DNA of 64,000 bases from Candidatus Sphingomonas phytovorans. GTDB lineage: Bacteria > Pseudomonadota > Alphaproteobacteria > Sphingomonadales > Sphingomonadaceae. Under the pieces are notes generated by a model. The model saw only the letters and a program-made list of their open reading frames with translations, was not told the origin of the DNA and did no database searches. Below are positions 45,006 through 54,253 of the stretch, in pieces. The stretch is from assembly GCA_029202385.1 (NCBI GenBank), contig CP119314.1, positions 3,350,501-3,414,500 of the forward strand, written 5' to 3'. The stretch's first letter is position 1. Each line of letters opens with the position of its first letter. The position numbers and the translations under genes are program-made.

Positions 45006-46469
45006 ATGGCCCGGAGGATTTCGCAGAGAGCAGCATATTGGGCTGGCCTCACCCTTGTCTTGCCGGTCGGCGCGACGGCAGCCGTTGCGCCCGCGCCCGG
45101 TGATTCCGCCTGGTATCTGATCTCTGCCCGGGATGGCGTCCCTATCGGATACATGTCGCACGAGGAGATGCCGGGGCCTGACGGCCGCCGCGTCGTCGAT
45201 GTTCAGCGGATCGACCTGATCGAGCAGCATCATGGCCCGCTCCACCTGTCCCGCCGGAGCGAGACGCGCCGGGATTCAGCCGGAAAGACGATCTCGGTCA
45301 GCGAGGAATCGCGCGACGGCGAGACATGGGTGCGGAGCGAGGTGCGGGTCAGTGCGGGCGAAGCGGAGATCGTGCGCGCATCGCCGTCCGATCGGCGAAC
45401 CATACGCGTGGCGCTGCCCGCCGGGGTCCGCTTCGACGATGGCGACGGTCTGCTGCGCGGATGGGATCCACTGGGTCCGCCACTCGAATTTCCGAACCTC
45501 AATATCGGCGCCTTGGCGGTCGAGCGCGTCGTGATCGAGCGGCTTGACCGGAAACCCGACGGCGACGGCAGGATCTCGGTGGTGCGCCGACGCTATGACG
45601 GCGATGCACTGCGCGGCGTCGCCAGGCTGGTGCTCGACCGGGACCGGCGAGTCGTTTCGATCAGCCAGGCGCTGCTCGGCGGGGCCATCACCCTGCGCGC
45701 GACTGATCGGGACACGGCGCTGCAGAAACGCCCGATCCACACCGTTCCGCTTGAACTAAGCATCGCGTCGCCATTCCGCATCTCACCGACGGCAATGCAG
45801 GGTCATATCCGGTATCGCTTCTCCTTCGTCGACGGGCTCGTCTTCAGCCTGCCGGAGACGGGGGAGCAACGGGCGACGCGGACGGACGACAGCACGACGG
45901 TCGATATCTGCGAGACATGCGGCCCCGGTCTGCCCGACACCGTCGAGGCACTTGCCGATGCCCGCAAGCCGACGCCCTGGTTGCAGAGCGACGCAGCGAT
46001 GATCCGCGCGATTGCGGCACCGATCGCCCGGCTCCCGCTGTCCGATGCCGGCAAGATGAAATTGCTGGCGAAACGTGCGCGGGAGCATCTCAAACGGGTC
46101 GAGGTCTCGGGCCATTATTCGGCGCTGGATGCGTTGAAGCGAGGCGCGGGTGACTGCACGGAGGATGCGGTAGTGCTCGCCGCTCTTGGTCGTGCCGCCG
46201 GCATTCCGACACGTGTCGCGAATGGCCTGGTCTATGCCCGGCAACGCTTCCACGGCACCAGCAACGCTTTCCTGCCACATAGCTGGACCCTGGCCTGGGC
46301 CGATGGCGTGTGGCGAAGCTTCGACCTGTCGCTCGGCGATTTCGACGCGACGCATCTCGCGCTGACGGTCGGCGATGGCGATGCCCGCTCGGTACTTGCG
46401 GCAAACCAGCTCGCTGGTCTGTTGCGTTGGGACGGGATGAACGAAGTCAGGCCGCGGCCCGCCTCATGA
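45006..46469 (+). CDS. Secreted transglutaminase-like protein
   Basis: A 487-residue protein; ATG 45006 starts a signal peptide (MARRISQRAAYWAGLTLVLPVGATAAVA). The N-terminal two thirds are beta-rich and of unknown fold. The C-terminal third (about 345-475) is a transglutaminase-like domain with the full triad: Cys384 (GAGDCTEDAVVLAALGRAAG), His425 (FLPHSWTLAW) and Asp440 (WRSFDLSLG). Bacterial members usually hydrolyse peptide or isopeptide bonds rather than crosslink. It may act on periplasmic proteins or cell-wall peptides; the substrate is unknown. Confidence 0.85.
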   Translation: MARRISQRAAYWAGLTLVLPVGATAAVAPAPGDSAWYLISARDGVPIGYMSHEEMPGPDGRRVVDVQRIDLIEQHHGPLHLSRRSETRRDSAGKTISVSEESRDGETWVRSEVRVSAGEAEIVRASPSDRRTIRVALPAGVRFDDGDGLLRGWDPLGPPLEFPNLNIGALAVERVVIERLDRKPDGDGRISVVRRRYDGDALRGVARLVLDRDRRVVSISQALLGGAITLRATDRDTALQKRPIHTVPLELSIASPFRISPTAMQGHIRYRFSFVDGLVFSLPETGEQRATRTDDSTTVDICETCGPGLPDTVEALADARKPTPWLQSDAAMIRAIAAPIARLPLSDAGKMKLLAKRAREHLKRVEVSGHYSALDALKRGAGDCTEDAVVLAALGRAAGIPTRVANGLVYARQRFHGTSNAFLPHSWTLAWADGVWRSFDLSLGDFDATHLALTVGDGDARSVLAANQLAGLLRWDGMNEVRPRPAS

Positions 46470-46482
46470 TGGGCCGTCTGGT

Positions 46483-46941
46483 CTAGCCGCCGTTTCGCCG
46501 CCGCGGTGTTTCCTTCGCATCGGTCGCCCCGGAAGATGGCGACGCTACCGCGCCGCTCGGCCGCACTGCGGGGACGTCCTCATAGATGGCCGGCAGCTCA
46601 GGCACGGCCCTGTCGGCGGTCACCTCCACATATTTGACATTGTGCAGGTCGCGAACCCCGCCGACCACGATGTCGATGTCGTCCTGCGCTGCCGCGGCCA
46701 TCGGCATTGCGACCAACGCAGCGGCGAGCGCTGCCGCAGCCAGTGCGGGGCGCAACGGCAGCCGATAGGACACGCATACCTCCCCGACACAGGCCCGCAT
46801 GAAAGCCACCCGTTCCTCGTCGCGCATGTCGGTCAGGTCGAACACCTGGCGCTTGCACATGCGGCACATGTCGCCGTCCATCACCGCAGCGAGATTGTTC
46901 TTGTAGGGACAGGGACTCTGGATCTTCGGGAAAATGGCCAT
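46483..46941 (-). CDS. Protein with N-terminal cysteine-rich domain and one membrane segment
   Basis: A 152-residue protein from ATG 46941 with a GGAGAGG site. Residues 1-60 hold the pattern CPYKNNLAAVMDGDMCRMCK, RQVFDLTDM, then ACVGEVCVSY, with cysteines placed like those in a cysteine-rich domain common at the N-terminus of Bacteroidetes proteins (C...FCxxCxKxVxDLTxM...C). It may bind zinc or an iron-sulfur cluster. One membrane segment (about 75-95, ALAAAALAAALVAMPMAAAA) and an acidic Pro-rich periplasmic tail follow. Function unknown. It converges with the transglutaminase-like gene, 13 bases apart. Confidence 0.7.
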   Translation of the reverse strand: MAIFPKIQSPCPYKNNLAAVMDGDMCRMCKRQVFDLTDMRDEERVAFMRACVGEVCVSYRLPLRPALAAAALAAALVAMPMAAAAQDDIDIVVGGVRDLHNVKYVEVTADRAVPELPAIYEDVPAVRPSGAVASPSSGATDAKETPRRRNGG

Positions 46942-47057
46942 CGCACCTCTCCGATATTTGCGAGGCATTCTATGCGATCGGTCGTCGCGAGTCGACACTG
47001 CGCGACGGAGAGCTGAAAGGATACTGGCGTCCCGATCCCGACTGTCGAGCCCTTCCG

Positions 47058-48749
47058 CTACCGCACCAGCAGGGTGAAGGGCGGCACATAGGCCATCAGC
47101 ATCACCACCATGCCAACCAACGACGCAAGCACGATGCTGTGCAGGAAGACGTAGCGCAGGATACGCCCTTCCTGCCCGAACCACTGGGTCGCGGTGGAAG
47201 CGACGACGATGCTCTGCGCGTCGATCATCTTGCCCATCACGCCGCCCGCGCTGTTCGCCGCCGCCATCAGGGTCGGCGACAGGTGAAGCTGTTCCGACGT
47301 CACCTTCTGCAAGCCGCCGAACAGCACGTTTGACGCCGTGTCGGAGCCGGTCACCGCCACGCCGAGCCAGCCGAGCATCGTTCCGAAGAACGGGTACATC
47401 ACGCCCGTCGCGGCAAAGGCGAGGCCCATGGTCGCGTCGAGCCCGGAGAAGCGCGTGACGTTGCCGAGCGCCAGCATCGCCGCGATGGTCAGCAGCGACG
47501 GGATGACCATCACGAACGCGCGGCCATAGCTCCTCGCGATCCCCGCCGGGCCGAGCCCGAGCAGGAAGCCGCTGAGCACGCCCGCCAGAAGGATCGCCGA
47601 TCCGGTCGCGGACAGCGGGTTGAAATTGAAGATCGCCGGTTCCGCCGCGGCGGTCGCCACCACCGGCGGCACGCGCAGGATCGCCATGTCGAGCCCCGGC
47701 ACATGGATGGCGAGCCTGAAGATGCCGTCGAGCGCCGCCTTCACCGCCGGCACGCCCCACAGGAACACGATGACCGTCAGGATCAGCCACGGCATCCAGG
47801 CCTTGCGCATCGCCGCCGCGCTCACTCCGCCGGGCACCACCACCGCCGCATCCTCATGCTCGGCAACGTGCGCAGCGTCAGTGGCCGGCACGCGTTCGTC
47901 GCCCCTGGCAAGCGGCGCTTCATTGACGTGCATGATGTCGCGCGGCTTCCATACCCTCAGGAAGCCGGCCAGAACGACGAGGGTGACGAGCGCCGATCCG
48001 ATCGCCGCCAGCCACGGCCCGTGCAGGTTGGAAATCAGGAATTGCGTGCCGCCGAACACCAGGCCGACCAGCAGCACCGCCGGCCAGATCGCCAGGGTCC
48101 GCCGCCAGCCGCAATAAGCAACCAGCAGCCAGAAGGGCACCATCAGGCAAAAGGGCAGCATCTGTCGCCCAACCATCGCCGACAGGTCGTCGAGCGGCAG
48201 GCCGGTGACGGTCGCCAGCGTAACGAGCGGGGTGCCGAGCGCCCCGAACGCGACTGGCGCGGTGTTGGCGATCAGCGACAGGCCCGATGCCTGGAGCCGG
48301 GTGAAGCCAAGTCCGATCAGCATCGCCCCCGTCACCGCCACCGGCGTGCCGAAGCCCGCCGCCCCTTCGAAAAAGGCGCCAAGGCAGAAGGCGATCAGGA
48401 GGAGCTGGAGCCGACTGTCCTGCGTCACCCGCGCGATCGAATCGCGCAGCACCTGGAACTGCCCCTGCTCGTTGGTGAGCTGGTAGAGGAAGATGATGTT
48501 GAGGACGATCCAGCCGATCGGCAACAGACCATATGCCGCGCCATAGCCAGCCGCCCGCGCGGCAAGGCCGGCCGGCATCCCGAAGGCAAGAGTCGCGATC
48601 AGCAAGGCGGCCGCGAGGCCGAGCAGCGCAGCGATATGCGCGCGGACATGAAACACCCCGATACAGCCGAGCAGCACCGCGAGAGGCGCCGCCGCGAGCA
48701 CGACCGACAGCCAGCTCCCCAGCGGATGATAGTCCTGCGACCAGGTCAT
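47058..48749 (-). CDS. Lactate permease (LctP/LldP) family transporter
   Basis: A 563-residue membrane protein with about 12-14 segments. ATG 48749 is preferred because GAGGGGG lies at the right distance; ATG 48758 is too close to it. Family marks include AFCLGAFFEGAAGFGTPVAV, LGLSLIANTAPVAFGALGTP-like FGALGTPLVTLATVTGLP, and NVLFGGLQ near the end. Members import lactate or glycolate by proton symport. It lies 37 bases downstream of a glycerate kinase gene on the same strand, so the pair may serve uptake and use of glycerate, glycolate or lactate. Confidence 0.92.
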   Translation of the reverse strand: MTWSQDYHPLGSWLSVVLAAAPLAVLLGCIGVFHVRAHIAALLGLAAALLIATLAFGMPAGLAARAAGYGAAYGLLPIGWIVLNIIFLYQLTNEQGQFQVLRDSIARVTQDSRLQLLLIAFCLGAFFEGAAGFGTPVAVTGAMLIGLGFTRLQASGLSLIANTAPVAFGALGTPLVTLATVTGLPLDDLSAMVGRQMLPFCLMVPFWLLVAYCGWRRTLAIWPAVLLVGLVFGGTQFLISNLHGPWLAAIGSALVTLVVLAGFLRVWKPRDIMHVNEAPLARGDERVPATDAAHVAEHEDAAVVVPGGVSAAAMRKAWMPWLILTVIVFLWGVPAVKAALDGIFRLAIHVPGLDMAILRVPPVVATAAAEPAIFNFNPLSATGSAILLAGVLSGFLLGLGPAGIARSYGRAFVMVIPSLLTIAAMLALGNVTRFSGLDATMGLAFAATGVMYPFFGTMLGWLGVAVTGSDTASNVLFGGLQKVTSEQLHLSPTLMAAANSAGGVMGKMIDAQSIVVASTATQWFGQEGRILRYVFLHSIVLASLVGMVVMLMAYVPPFTLLVR

Positions 48750-48785
48750 CGATTTCATCCCCCTCGCGCTTTTATCGGTATCGGT

Positions 48786-50087
48786 TCAGCCGGTCCCCTC
48801 CGGCACGATCAGGATCGCCCGCAGATCGTTGACATTGGTGCGCGTCGGCCCGGTCACGACGAGGTCGCCGAGCGCTGCGAAAAAGGGATGGGCGAGGTTC
48901 GCATCGAGCATCGCCCGCGCATCGAGCCCGAGCGCGCTGGCGCGTGCGAGCGTGCTGGGCGTGACGATCGCCCCGGCATTGTCCTCGGTCCCATCGATGC
49001 CGTCAGTGTCGCAGGCGATCGCGTGGATAGCGGGAGCGCCATCGAGCGCGATGGCGAGGCCAAGCAGATATTCCAGGTTGCGTCCGCCACGTCCCTCCGG
49101 ATTGGTCACCCGCACCACCGTCTCGCCGCCCGACAGGATCACCCGCGCTTTCCCGTCCGCCGCGAGCCGGCGCGCTAGTCCGGCATGCTCCGCACCGAGA
49201 AGCCGCGCCTCGCCTTCGAGATGATCGCCCAGGTCGGTGACCTCATAGCCATGCTTCTCAGCGAGCCGCCGCGCAGCCTGGAGCGCGTCCCGGGCACGCG
49301 CGACGATCAGCACCTCGCCCTCCGCTAGCCCGGGGGAGTCGGCCGGCGGCGTCTCGTTGGCCGGATCGCCAAGCGCCGCGGCAACCCGGGCAGGCAAGGA
49401 GATGCCATAGCGCGCGACGATCGCGCGCGCCGTTTCCAGTCTCGTATGATCAGCCACGGTCGGCCCGGAGGCGACAAAGGAAGGGTCGTCGCCGGGCACG
49501 TCGGAGACGATCAGCGTCGTAACGCGCGCCGGCGCGGCGGCGACCGCGAGCCGCCCACCCTTCACCATCGACAGATGCTTCCTGACGCTGTTGATCTCGG
49601 CGATCGCCGCGCCGGAGCGAAGCAGTGCCCGCGTGACGGCCTGCTTGTCCGCCAGCGAGACACCCGGCACCGGCATGACGAACAACGCGGAGCCGCCGCC
49701 CGAGACCAGCGCGAGCAGCCGATCCTCCGCACCCAGCCCCTGAACCAGCTCAAGCCCGCGCGCGGCGGCGGCAAGGCTCGCCGTATCGGGCACTGGATGG
49801 CCAGCCTCGATCACCTCGAAACCCGGGGGCAGAAAATGTGGAGACCCGGAATGACCATGGCGCGTGATCACCAGGCCCGACACCGGCCCGCGCACCATGC
49901 CCGCCGCGACCGATGCCATCGCCGCCGCTGCCTTGCCGATCGCGACGATCAGGGTGCAGCCGGCAACAGGTTCGCCGACGATCCCGGCGGGAATGCAGCG
50001 TTCGGCGGACACGGCATCAACCGCCGTATCGAACAAGGCACGGAGCAGTTGGCGCGGCTGCATCGCCGCGTCGGGATTCTCCGTCAC
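48786..50087 (-). CDS. Glycerate 2-kinase (MOFRL/GckA family)
   Basis: A 433-residue enzyme from GTG 50087, which has a GGAGGGG site eight bases upstream; an ATG at 50117 is less well placed. The N-terminal DUF4147-type domain has IVAIGKAAAAMASVA, SGGGSALF and the KGGRLAV motif; the C-terminal MOFRL domain has ILSGGETVVRVTNPEGRGGRN, ACDTDGIDGTEDNAGAIV and TGPTRTNVNDLRAIL. It phosphorylates D-glycerate to 2-phosphoglycerate. The downstream permease gene suggests a substrate uptake and activation pair. All motifs intact. Confidence 0.93.
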   Translation of the reverse strand: MTENPDAAMQPRQLLRALFDTAVDAVSAERCIPAGIVGEPVAGCTLIVAIGKAAAAMASVAAGMVRGPVSGLVITRHGHSGSPHFLPPGFEVIEAGHPVPDTASLAAAARGLELVQGLGAEDRLLALVSGGGSALFVMPVPGVSLADKQAVTRALLRSGAAIAEINSVRKHLSMVKGGRLAVAAAPARVTTLIVSDVPGDDPSFVASGPTVADHTRLETARAIVARYGISLPARVAAALGDPANETPPADSPGLAEGEVLIVARARDALQAARRLAEKHGYEVTDLGDHLEGEARLLGAEHAGLARRLAADGKARVILSGGETVVRVTNPEGRGGRNLEYLLGLAIALDGAPAIHAIACDTDGIDGTEDNAGAIVTPSTLARASALGLDARAMLDANLAHPFFAALGDLVVTGPTRTNVNDLRAILIVPEGTG

Positions 50088-50233
50088 CGGCGGCCCCTCC
50101 GCGCGGGATTCGGGCATGGCCTTGTTGGCCGCAAACGCGTCCCCCTCCTCTTCGTGCCGTCCTACGAGACGTGCGGACGGTCACTTTCCGTGAAAGGCCG
50201 GGCGACTTCAATGTCAGTGTTCAGGGAAGGATA

Positions 50234-51640
50234 TTATTTCAGTAATGCCTTCAGGCGCTGCACGGCATTGCTGTTGTTGGGGTCGAGTTCAAGCGATCGC
50301 CTGTAGCCGGCGATCGCCAGGGCGGTGTCACCATTCACCGCATAAGCCTCCGCGAGGCTGTCACAGGCATTGCCGCTCAACGGGAACAGCTCGGCACCGA
50401 TCTTCAGCACCGCCAGCGCGTCTCCGGGCTTGCCGAAGCTGAGCAAACGATATCCCCAGTCGTTGAGTTCCTGTTCGTCAACCTTGAAAGCCGGGTCGCG
50501 GCGCAGCCTGGCCAGGACGGCGGGTGCCTTGTCGTACCCCTGCCGATCAAGCGCCGCCCGAAGCGCGGCCACGCCCTCGATCCGCATGCCGGGAATGTAG
50601 AGCGCGGCGATCTCGTCGACCATATCCTCAGGCGCGGCGCCAGCAAGGTTGGTCAGGATGGCCACGCCGACATCATCACCGGGATAGAGGAACATCGCCG
50701 CCCGCGACCCGCCAGTCATGCCGACGCTGCGGTGCTGTGCCCGCTCCATCACCAGCCAGCCCATGCCCCATTGGCCGGGCGATCCGTTGGCCAAGGGTAC
50801 GCGGGTCCACATCGCCTGCCGCGCGGCGGGGCCAAGCAGGCGGCCATCGAGGATTGCGTTCATCCAGTGTGCCATGTCGGTGGCGTTGCTCTCCATGCCC
50901 GAGGCGGCACGATGCTTGGGCGAGAACACCTCGAACCGGCCGCGCAAAGCGCCATGATTCAGGCCATAGACGGCGACCTTGCCGGGTACGATATCGCGGT
51001 CGTCATGCAGTGCCGTCGAAGGCATGCCGACCAGCGCGATCTGGGCAAGCACGACAGGCTCGTCGAGCGGACGGCCATCGAGCTTGTTGAGGATGTTCTG
51101 GATCAGCGCATAATTGGTCTGGTTGTAATCGAACCGCTCGCCGGGTGGAAAGCGGACCGGCTGCGCCAATACCCAGGTCCAGGCTGCCTCTTCATCACCC
51201 TGTCGGTTTCCCGCATCCCCTGCGAAATTGGGCAGGCCGGAGGTGTGGCTGAGCAATTGCCGAACGGTCACGCCACGCCATGCCTCGGGCAGGCCATCCA
51301 GATAGTCGCCGACGCGCTTGGACAGGTCGAGCCGCCCCGCCTCGACCGCGCGCATCGCGGCAACGCCGGTAAACGCCTTGGTGATCGAGTTGATCGGAAA
51401 GACCGTCGCATCGGTTACCGGCACGGGCGTCTGGAGGTTCGCGACGCCATAATGCCGCAGCAGCACGATCCGGCCATTCCTGACCACAACGACCTGGGCT
51501 CCCGGTATCTTCCTGTCCGCCATTGCACGCCGCATGATCGCGTCGACCTGGGCGGCCGGGTCCGGTTTGGCTTCCGCCGGCGAGGCTGCAAGCGCCAGCA
51601 GCGCGATTGCGCCCCGGAGAAAGGCTCCGATCCGCATCAT
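50234..51640 (-). CDS. Beta-lactamase-fold serine hydrolase with TPR-like tail
   Basis: A 468-residue protein with a signal peptide (MMRIGAFLRGAIALLALAAS PAEA region). The class C-like domain (about 30-350) has the SxxK motif Ser85-Ile-Thr-Lys88 (PINSITKAF), the tyrosine motif in FDYNQTNYAL, and SVGMTGGSRAAMFLYP as the third-box region. A C-terminal segment (about 370-468) has TPR-like helices (DALAVLKIGAELFPLSGNAC, AIAGYRRSLELDPNNSNAV). Such proteins are usually esterases or peptidases of the periplasm, seldom true beta-lactamases. It overlaps the upstream HTH gene by four bases, an unusual partner. Confidence 0.88.
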   Translation of the reverse strand: MMRIGAFLRGAIALLALAASPAEAKPDPAAQVDAIMRRAMADRKIPGAQVVVVRNGRIVLLRHYGVANLQTPVPVTDATVFPINSITKAFTGVAAMRAVEAGRLDLSKRVGDYLDGLPEAWRGVTVRQLLSHTSGLPNFAGDAGNRQGDEEAAWTWVLAQPVRFPPGERFDYNQTNYALIQNILNKLDGRPLDEPVVLAQIALVGMPSTALHDDRDIVPGKVAVYGLNHGALRGRFEVFSPKHRAASGMESNATDMAHWMNAILDGRLLGPAARQAMWTRVPLANGSPGQWGMGWLVMERAQHRSVGMTGGSRAAMFLYPGDDVGVAILTNLAGAAPEDMVDEIAALYIPGMRIEGVAALRAALDRQGYDKAPAVLARLRRDPAFKVDEQELNDWGYRLLSFGKPGDALAVLKIGAELFPLSGNACDSLAEAYAVNGDTALAIAGYRRSLELDPNNSNAVQRLKALLK

Positions 51641-52050
51641 GCCGGCTCCTGTCCGGCAGCCCGGGCGGTGCGATAATCCAGTACGGCGCGCACCGGCAGC
51701 TTCCGATGCGTGCCCACCATGCGGTAAGGCAGCTCACCTCGGGTCAGCAGCTTGACGAGGTGCGGGCGCGACATGTTGAGCAGGTCGGCCGCCTGTTGCG
51801 TGGTCAGTTCGGCCTCGAACGGCACCACGGCGACAGCATTGCCCTTACCCGTTTCGGCCACCATCCGCAGCAACGCGCGGAAGATGGTCGCCGGCAACAT
51901 GATCGCTTCCCGGCCGGATCCGGCGCGCAAGCTGACAATATCGTCGCCGCGGTCGAGCCGCGACAACTGGCCGGCTGCGGCGCGCGCGGCATCGATCTCG
52001 GCGCCGCTCGGCGCATGGATATCGGCCATGTTCAGCGCCCATTCGGCCAT
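51637..52050 (-). CDS. Excisionase-type (MerR-like) HTH DNA-binding protein
   Basis: A 137-residue protein; ATG 52050 has AGGAG five bases upstream, while the longer frame to 52173 lacks a good site. Residues about 85-128 form an excisionase-family HTH (LTTQQAADLLNMSRPHLVKL and LPYRMVGTHRKLPV). The N-terminal part is helical and includes MLPATIFRALLRMVAE. Proteins of this build are usually antitoxins in PIN-domain toxin pairs; here no toxin gene is present and the next gene, overlapping by four bases, encodes a serine hydrolase. It could be an orphan antitoxin or a regulator of that hydrolase. Confidence 0.75.
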   Translation of the reverse strand: MAEWALNMADIHAPSGAEIDAARAAAGQLSRLDRGDDIVSLRAGSGREAIMLPATIFRALLRMVAETGKGNAVAVVPFEAELTTQQAADLLNMSRPHLVKLLTRGELPYRMVGTHRKLPVRAVLDYRTARAAGQEPA

Positions 52051-52193
52051 CGCGCTCCTGCCCGACGTCATCGACGAGCACTTTCGGGAAAGGGGATTTC
52101 GCGTCTCATCGCTGCTCCTCAAGGGTCGCGGACAAGCCGGGGGCGTCCGCCGTCGCACGGTTGGTGATTTCAACTGCTATGGAGGATCGGGGG

Positions 52194-53861
52194 CTAGCCC
52201 GCTCCGTCGCCGGCGCCGCGTCTCTTGTCGATCTCGTCCATGCGTCGGCCGATCAAGTGCCAGAGATCGATGTCAGGCTGCGCCCGTCGCGCCGCAAGGG
52301 CATAGGCCGGCGTCACACCCAGCTTTGCGAGCTGGACCAGCTTCTTCGACGATATGCCGTCGAATCCGGCTTCTCGCATGCCGGTGACCAAAGCGGGTGT
52401 CACGCCGAAGAGGCTGTAGCCCACAAAATCATAGAGGTTCGGCGGCGCCGCCCCCACCGCCCGGAAAGTCTCGAAATCGGCGGCGCGTGCACCGTGCGAC
52501 CAAAGAATCCGGAGCTGCTTGGCATTGGGCAGGCCAAGCCCCAGGGCCGTGATCGAGCGGAGGTAATCGGGCGTGATACCGTCCTGCTGAAGCGACGGCA
52601 GAGCGCGCAAGTCTCCGCCATAGCCGGCACGGAGCATCGCTGCTTCATAGGATTCGGCGACCGGCGCAGGCTCTGGCGGAGCCGGATCGACGCTGACCGC
52701 ACCCACCGCGGCGGCGATTGGCAGCGGATCTGGCACCCCTCTCGGAGCCGGCGCCTCCGCCACGATGGTGCCGGCAGTGACGGTAGCGGCTCCGGCGACT
52801 CGTATCATTGGGACACGCTTCGGTACATGCTTGGGCCGCGCGGGCTGAACGATCGATGCACGCGCCCGTGGTAGCGCCGAGACAGTGCACAGGCCGAGCA
52901 CTGCGACGCCTGCCAGCATCAGCGGCGCGGCGCGGCGCGGCGCCGGCAGCCTCTCGCCCAGGATATGCGCGACGCGAAGTCGCAGCGCCGAGGTGGGACG
53001 ATGCCCGTTGATCGCGAGGGCGAGAGCGGGGTTGCGCGAGACTTCGAGCGCACACAGCGCGGTGGCGAAGGCCAGCGGATCGCCACACGCAGCCAGCGCA
53101 AGATCGTCGCAGCAATGCTCCCGTTCCTCGCGCAGCCGCCGGCTGATCCACCAGACCGCCGGATGGAAGAAGAACAGGGCCTCGACCAGGGTCTGCAACA
53201 GGTTCCAGAAATAGTCGGCCCGGCGGACATGGGCGAGCTCATGCGCAAGCACCGCTTCTAGCTGATCGGGCGACAGGGCAGCGAGCGCCGAAACCGGCAG
53301 GACCACGACCGAGCGGAACAGACCCATGACGAAGGGCCCCGACGCCTGAAGGGACAGGCGCAACACGACCGGACGAAGCGTCATGCAGGCGCACAGGCGG
53401 TCGATCATCTCCGTCAACGGTGCTGGCACCGCGAGATCGGCCGCGTGGACGAGGCGCTGCAACACGATCCACCCGCCGATCCCTCTGACCGACAGCAACA
53501 ACACGCCGGCAAGCCACGCCATATCGAGCCAGAACAGCAAGTCGCCATTCGCCGAAGAAGCAAAAGCGGGCCGGAACGCAGCCCCTGCCCCGATCGCAAC
53601 GTCCGCCAGGGGTACGCCCTGGCCGGTGTTCGGGATCGTGACGGAGACCGCGGCGATCCGCGCCAGCGCCTCCTGATGGATCAGGGTGGCAATCGCGGTT
53701 GCGACGATCGCCAGCATCGCGCCAAGCGCGAGACCATAGCGCGCCCGGCTGCTCAGGCCCGGGAACACCCGGTCGATTGTGCCATAGACAAAGGCGATCG
53801 CCGCCGCCTGCCAGCAGAAATGGATCAGGGTCCACGCCAGCGCGTCGGCGTGCAACGTCAT
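52194..53861 (-). CDS. M56-family (BlaR1-like) membrane metalloprotease
   Basis: A 555-residue protein; its ATG overlaps the blaI-like stop (ATGA at 53858-53861). The N-terminal half has four membrane segments and the zinc protease motif HELAHVRRADYFWN (near residue 206), with the third ligand region REEREHCCDDLAL. The C-terminal part lacks a penicillin-binding sensor; instead it has helical repeats of the pattern GITPDYLRSITALGLG and GVTPALVTGMREAGFDG. It probably senses an envelope signal other than a beta-lactam and then inactivates the BlaI-type repressor by proteolysis. Function in this pathway is by analogy to BlaR1. Confidence 0.88.
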   Translation of the reverse strand: MTLHADALAWTLIHFCWQAAAIAFVYGTIDRVFPGLSSRARYGLALGAMLAIVATAIATLIHQEALARIAAVSVTIPNTGQGVPLADVAIGAGAAFRPAFASSANGDLLFWLDMAWLAGVLLLSVRGIGGWIVLQRLVHAADLAVPAPLTEMIDRLCACMTLRPVVLRLSLQASGPFVMGLFRSVVVLPVSALAALSPDQLEAVLAHELAHVRRADYFWNLLQTLVEALFFFHPAVWWISRRLREEREHCCDDLALAACGDPLAFATALCALEVSRNPALALAINGHRPTSALRLRVAHILGERLPAPRRAAPLMLAGVAVLGLCTVSALPRARASIVQPARPKHVPKRVPMIRVAGAATVTAGTIVAEAPAPRGVPDPLPIAAAVGAVSVDPAPPEPAPVAESYEAAMLRAGYGGDLRALPSLQQDGITPDYLRSITALGLGLPNAKQLRILWSHGARAADFETFRAVGAAPPNLYDFVGYSLFGVTPALVTGMREAGFDGISSKKLVQLAKLGVTPAYALAARRAQPDIDLWHLIGRRMDEIDKRRGAGDGAG

Positions 53862-54244
53862 GGCTTCGGCCTCTTCGAGTCGATCAGCTTGCGGATCTCG
53901 CTAAGCTCGTCCGCATCGACTGTTTCCATCGACAGAGCGTGCATCGCGAGTTGCGCGGCCGATCCGGCAAACAGCCTGGTGGTCAGGTCGCGGAGCAACT
54001 GGCTCTGAGTGTCGCTCTGGCTCGCGGCGGCGCGATAGAGATGCGCCTTGCCCTGCTCGGTTCGCTCGACCAGCCCCTTCTCGGTCATGATCTGCAGCGT
54101 TTTGAGCACCGAGGTATAGCCGCGCGGGCGATTCTGGCTGAGCCCATCGAACAGCTCGCGCACCGTTGCCTCGCCCTTTCCCCATAGCGCCGCAAGCAGC
54201 TCCAGCTCGGCCTCGGTTGGCTTGGGAAGGTCCTGCTTCGTCAT
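53858..54244 (-). CDS. BlaI/MecI-type transcriptional repressor
   Basis: A 128-residue winged-helix repressor: LPKPTEAELELLAALWGKGE, TVRELFDGL, GYTSVLKTLQIMTEKGLVER, with a C-terminal dimerisation helix region (LLRDLTTRLFAGSAAQLA). It dimerises on dyad operators and is cleaved by its partner protease. The gene directly precedes and overlaps the M56 protease gene. Its promoter region contains two dyads (see separate entry), so it is almost certainly autoregulated. The mRNA seems to begin very near the ATG. Confidence 0.93.
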   Translation of the reverse strand: MTKQDLPKPTEAELELLAALWGKGEATVRELFDGLSQNRPRGYTSVLKTLQIMTEKGLVERTEQGKAHLYRAAASQSDTQSQLLRDLTTRLFAGSAAQLAMHALSMETVDADELSEIRKLIDSKRPKP

Positions 54245-54253
54245 GCCCGAGTT

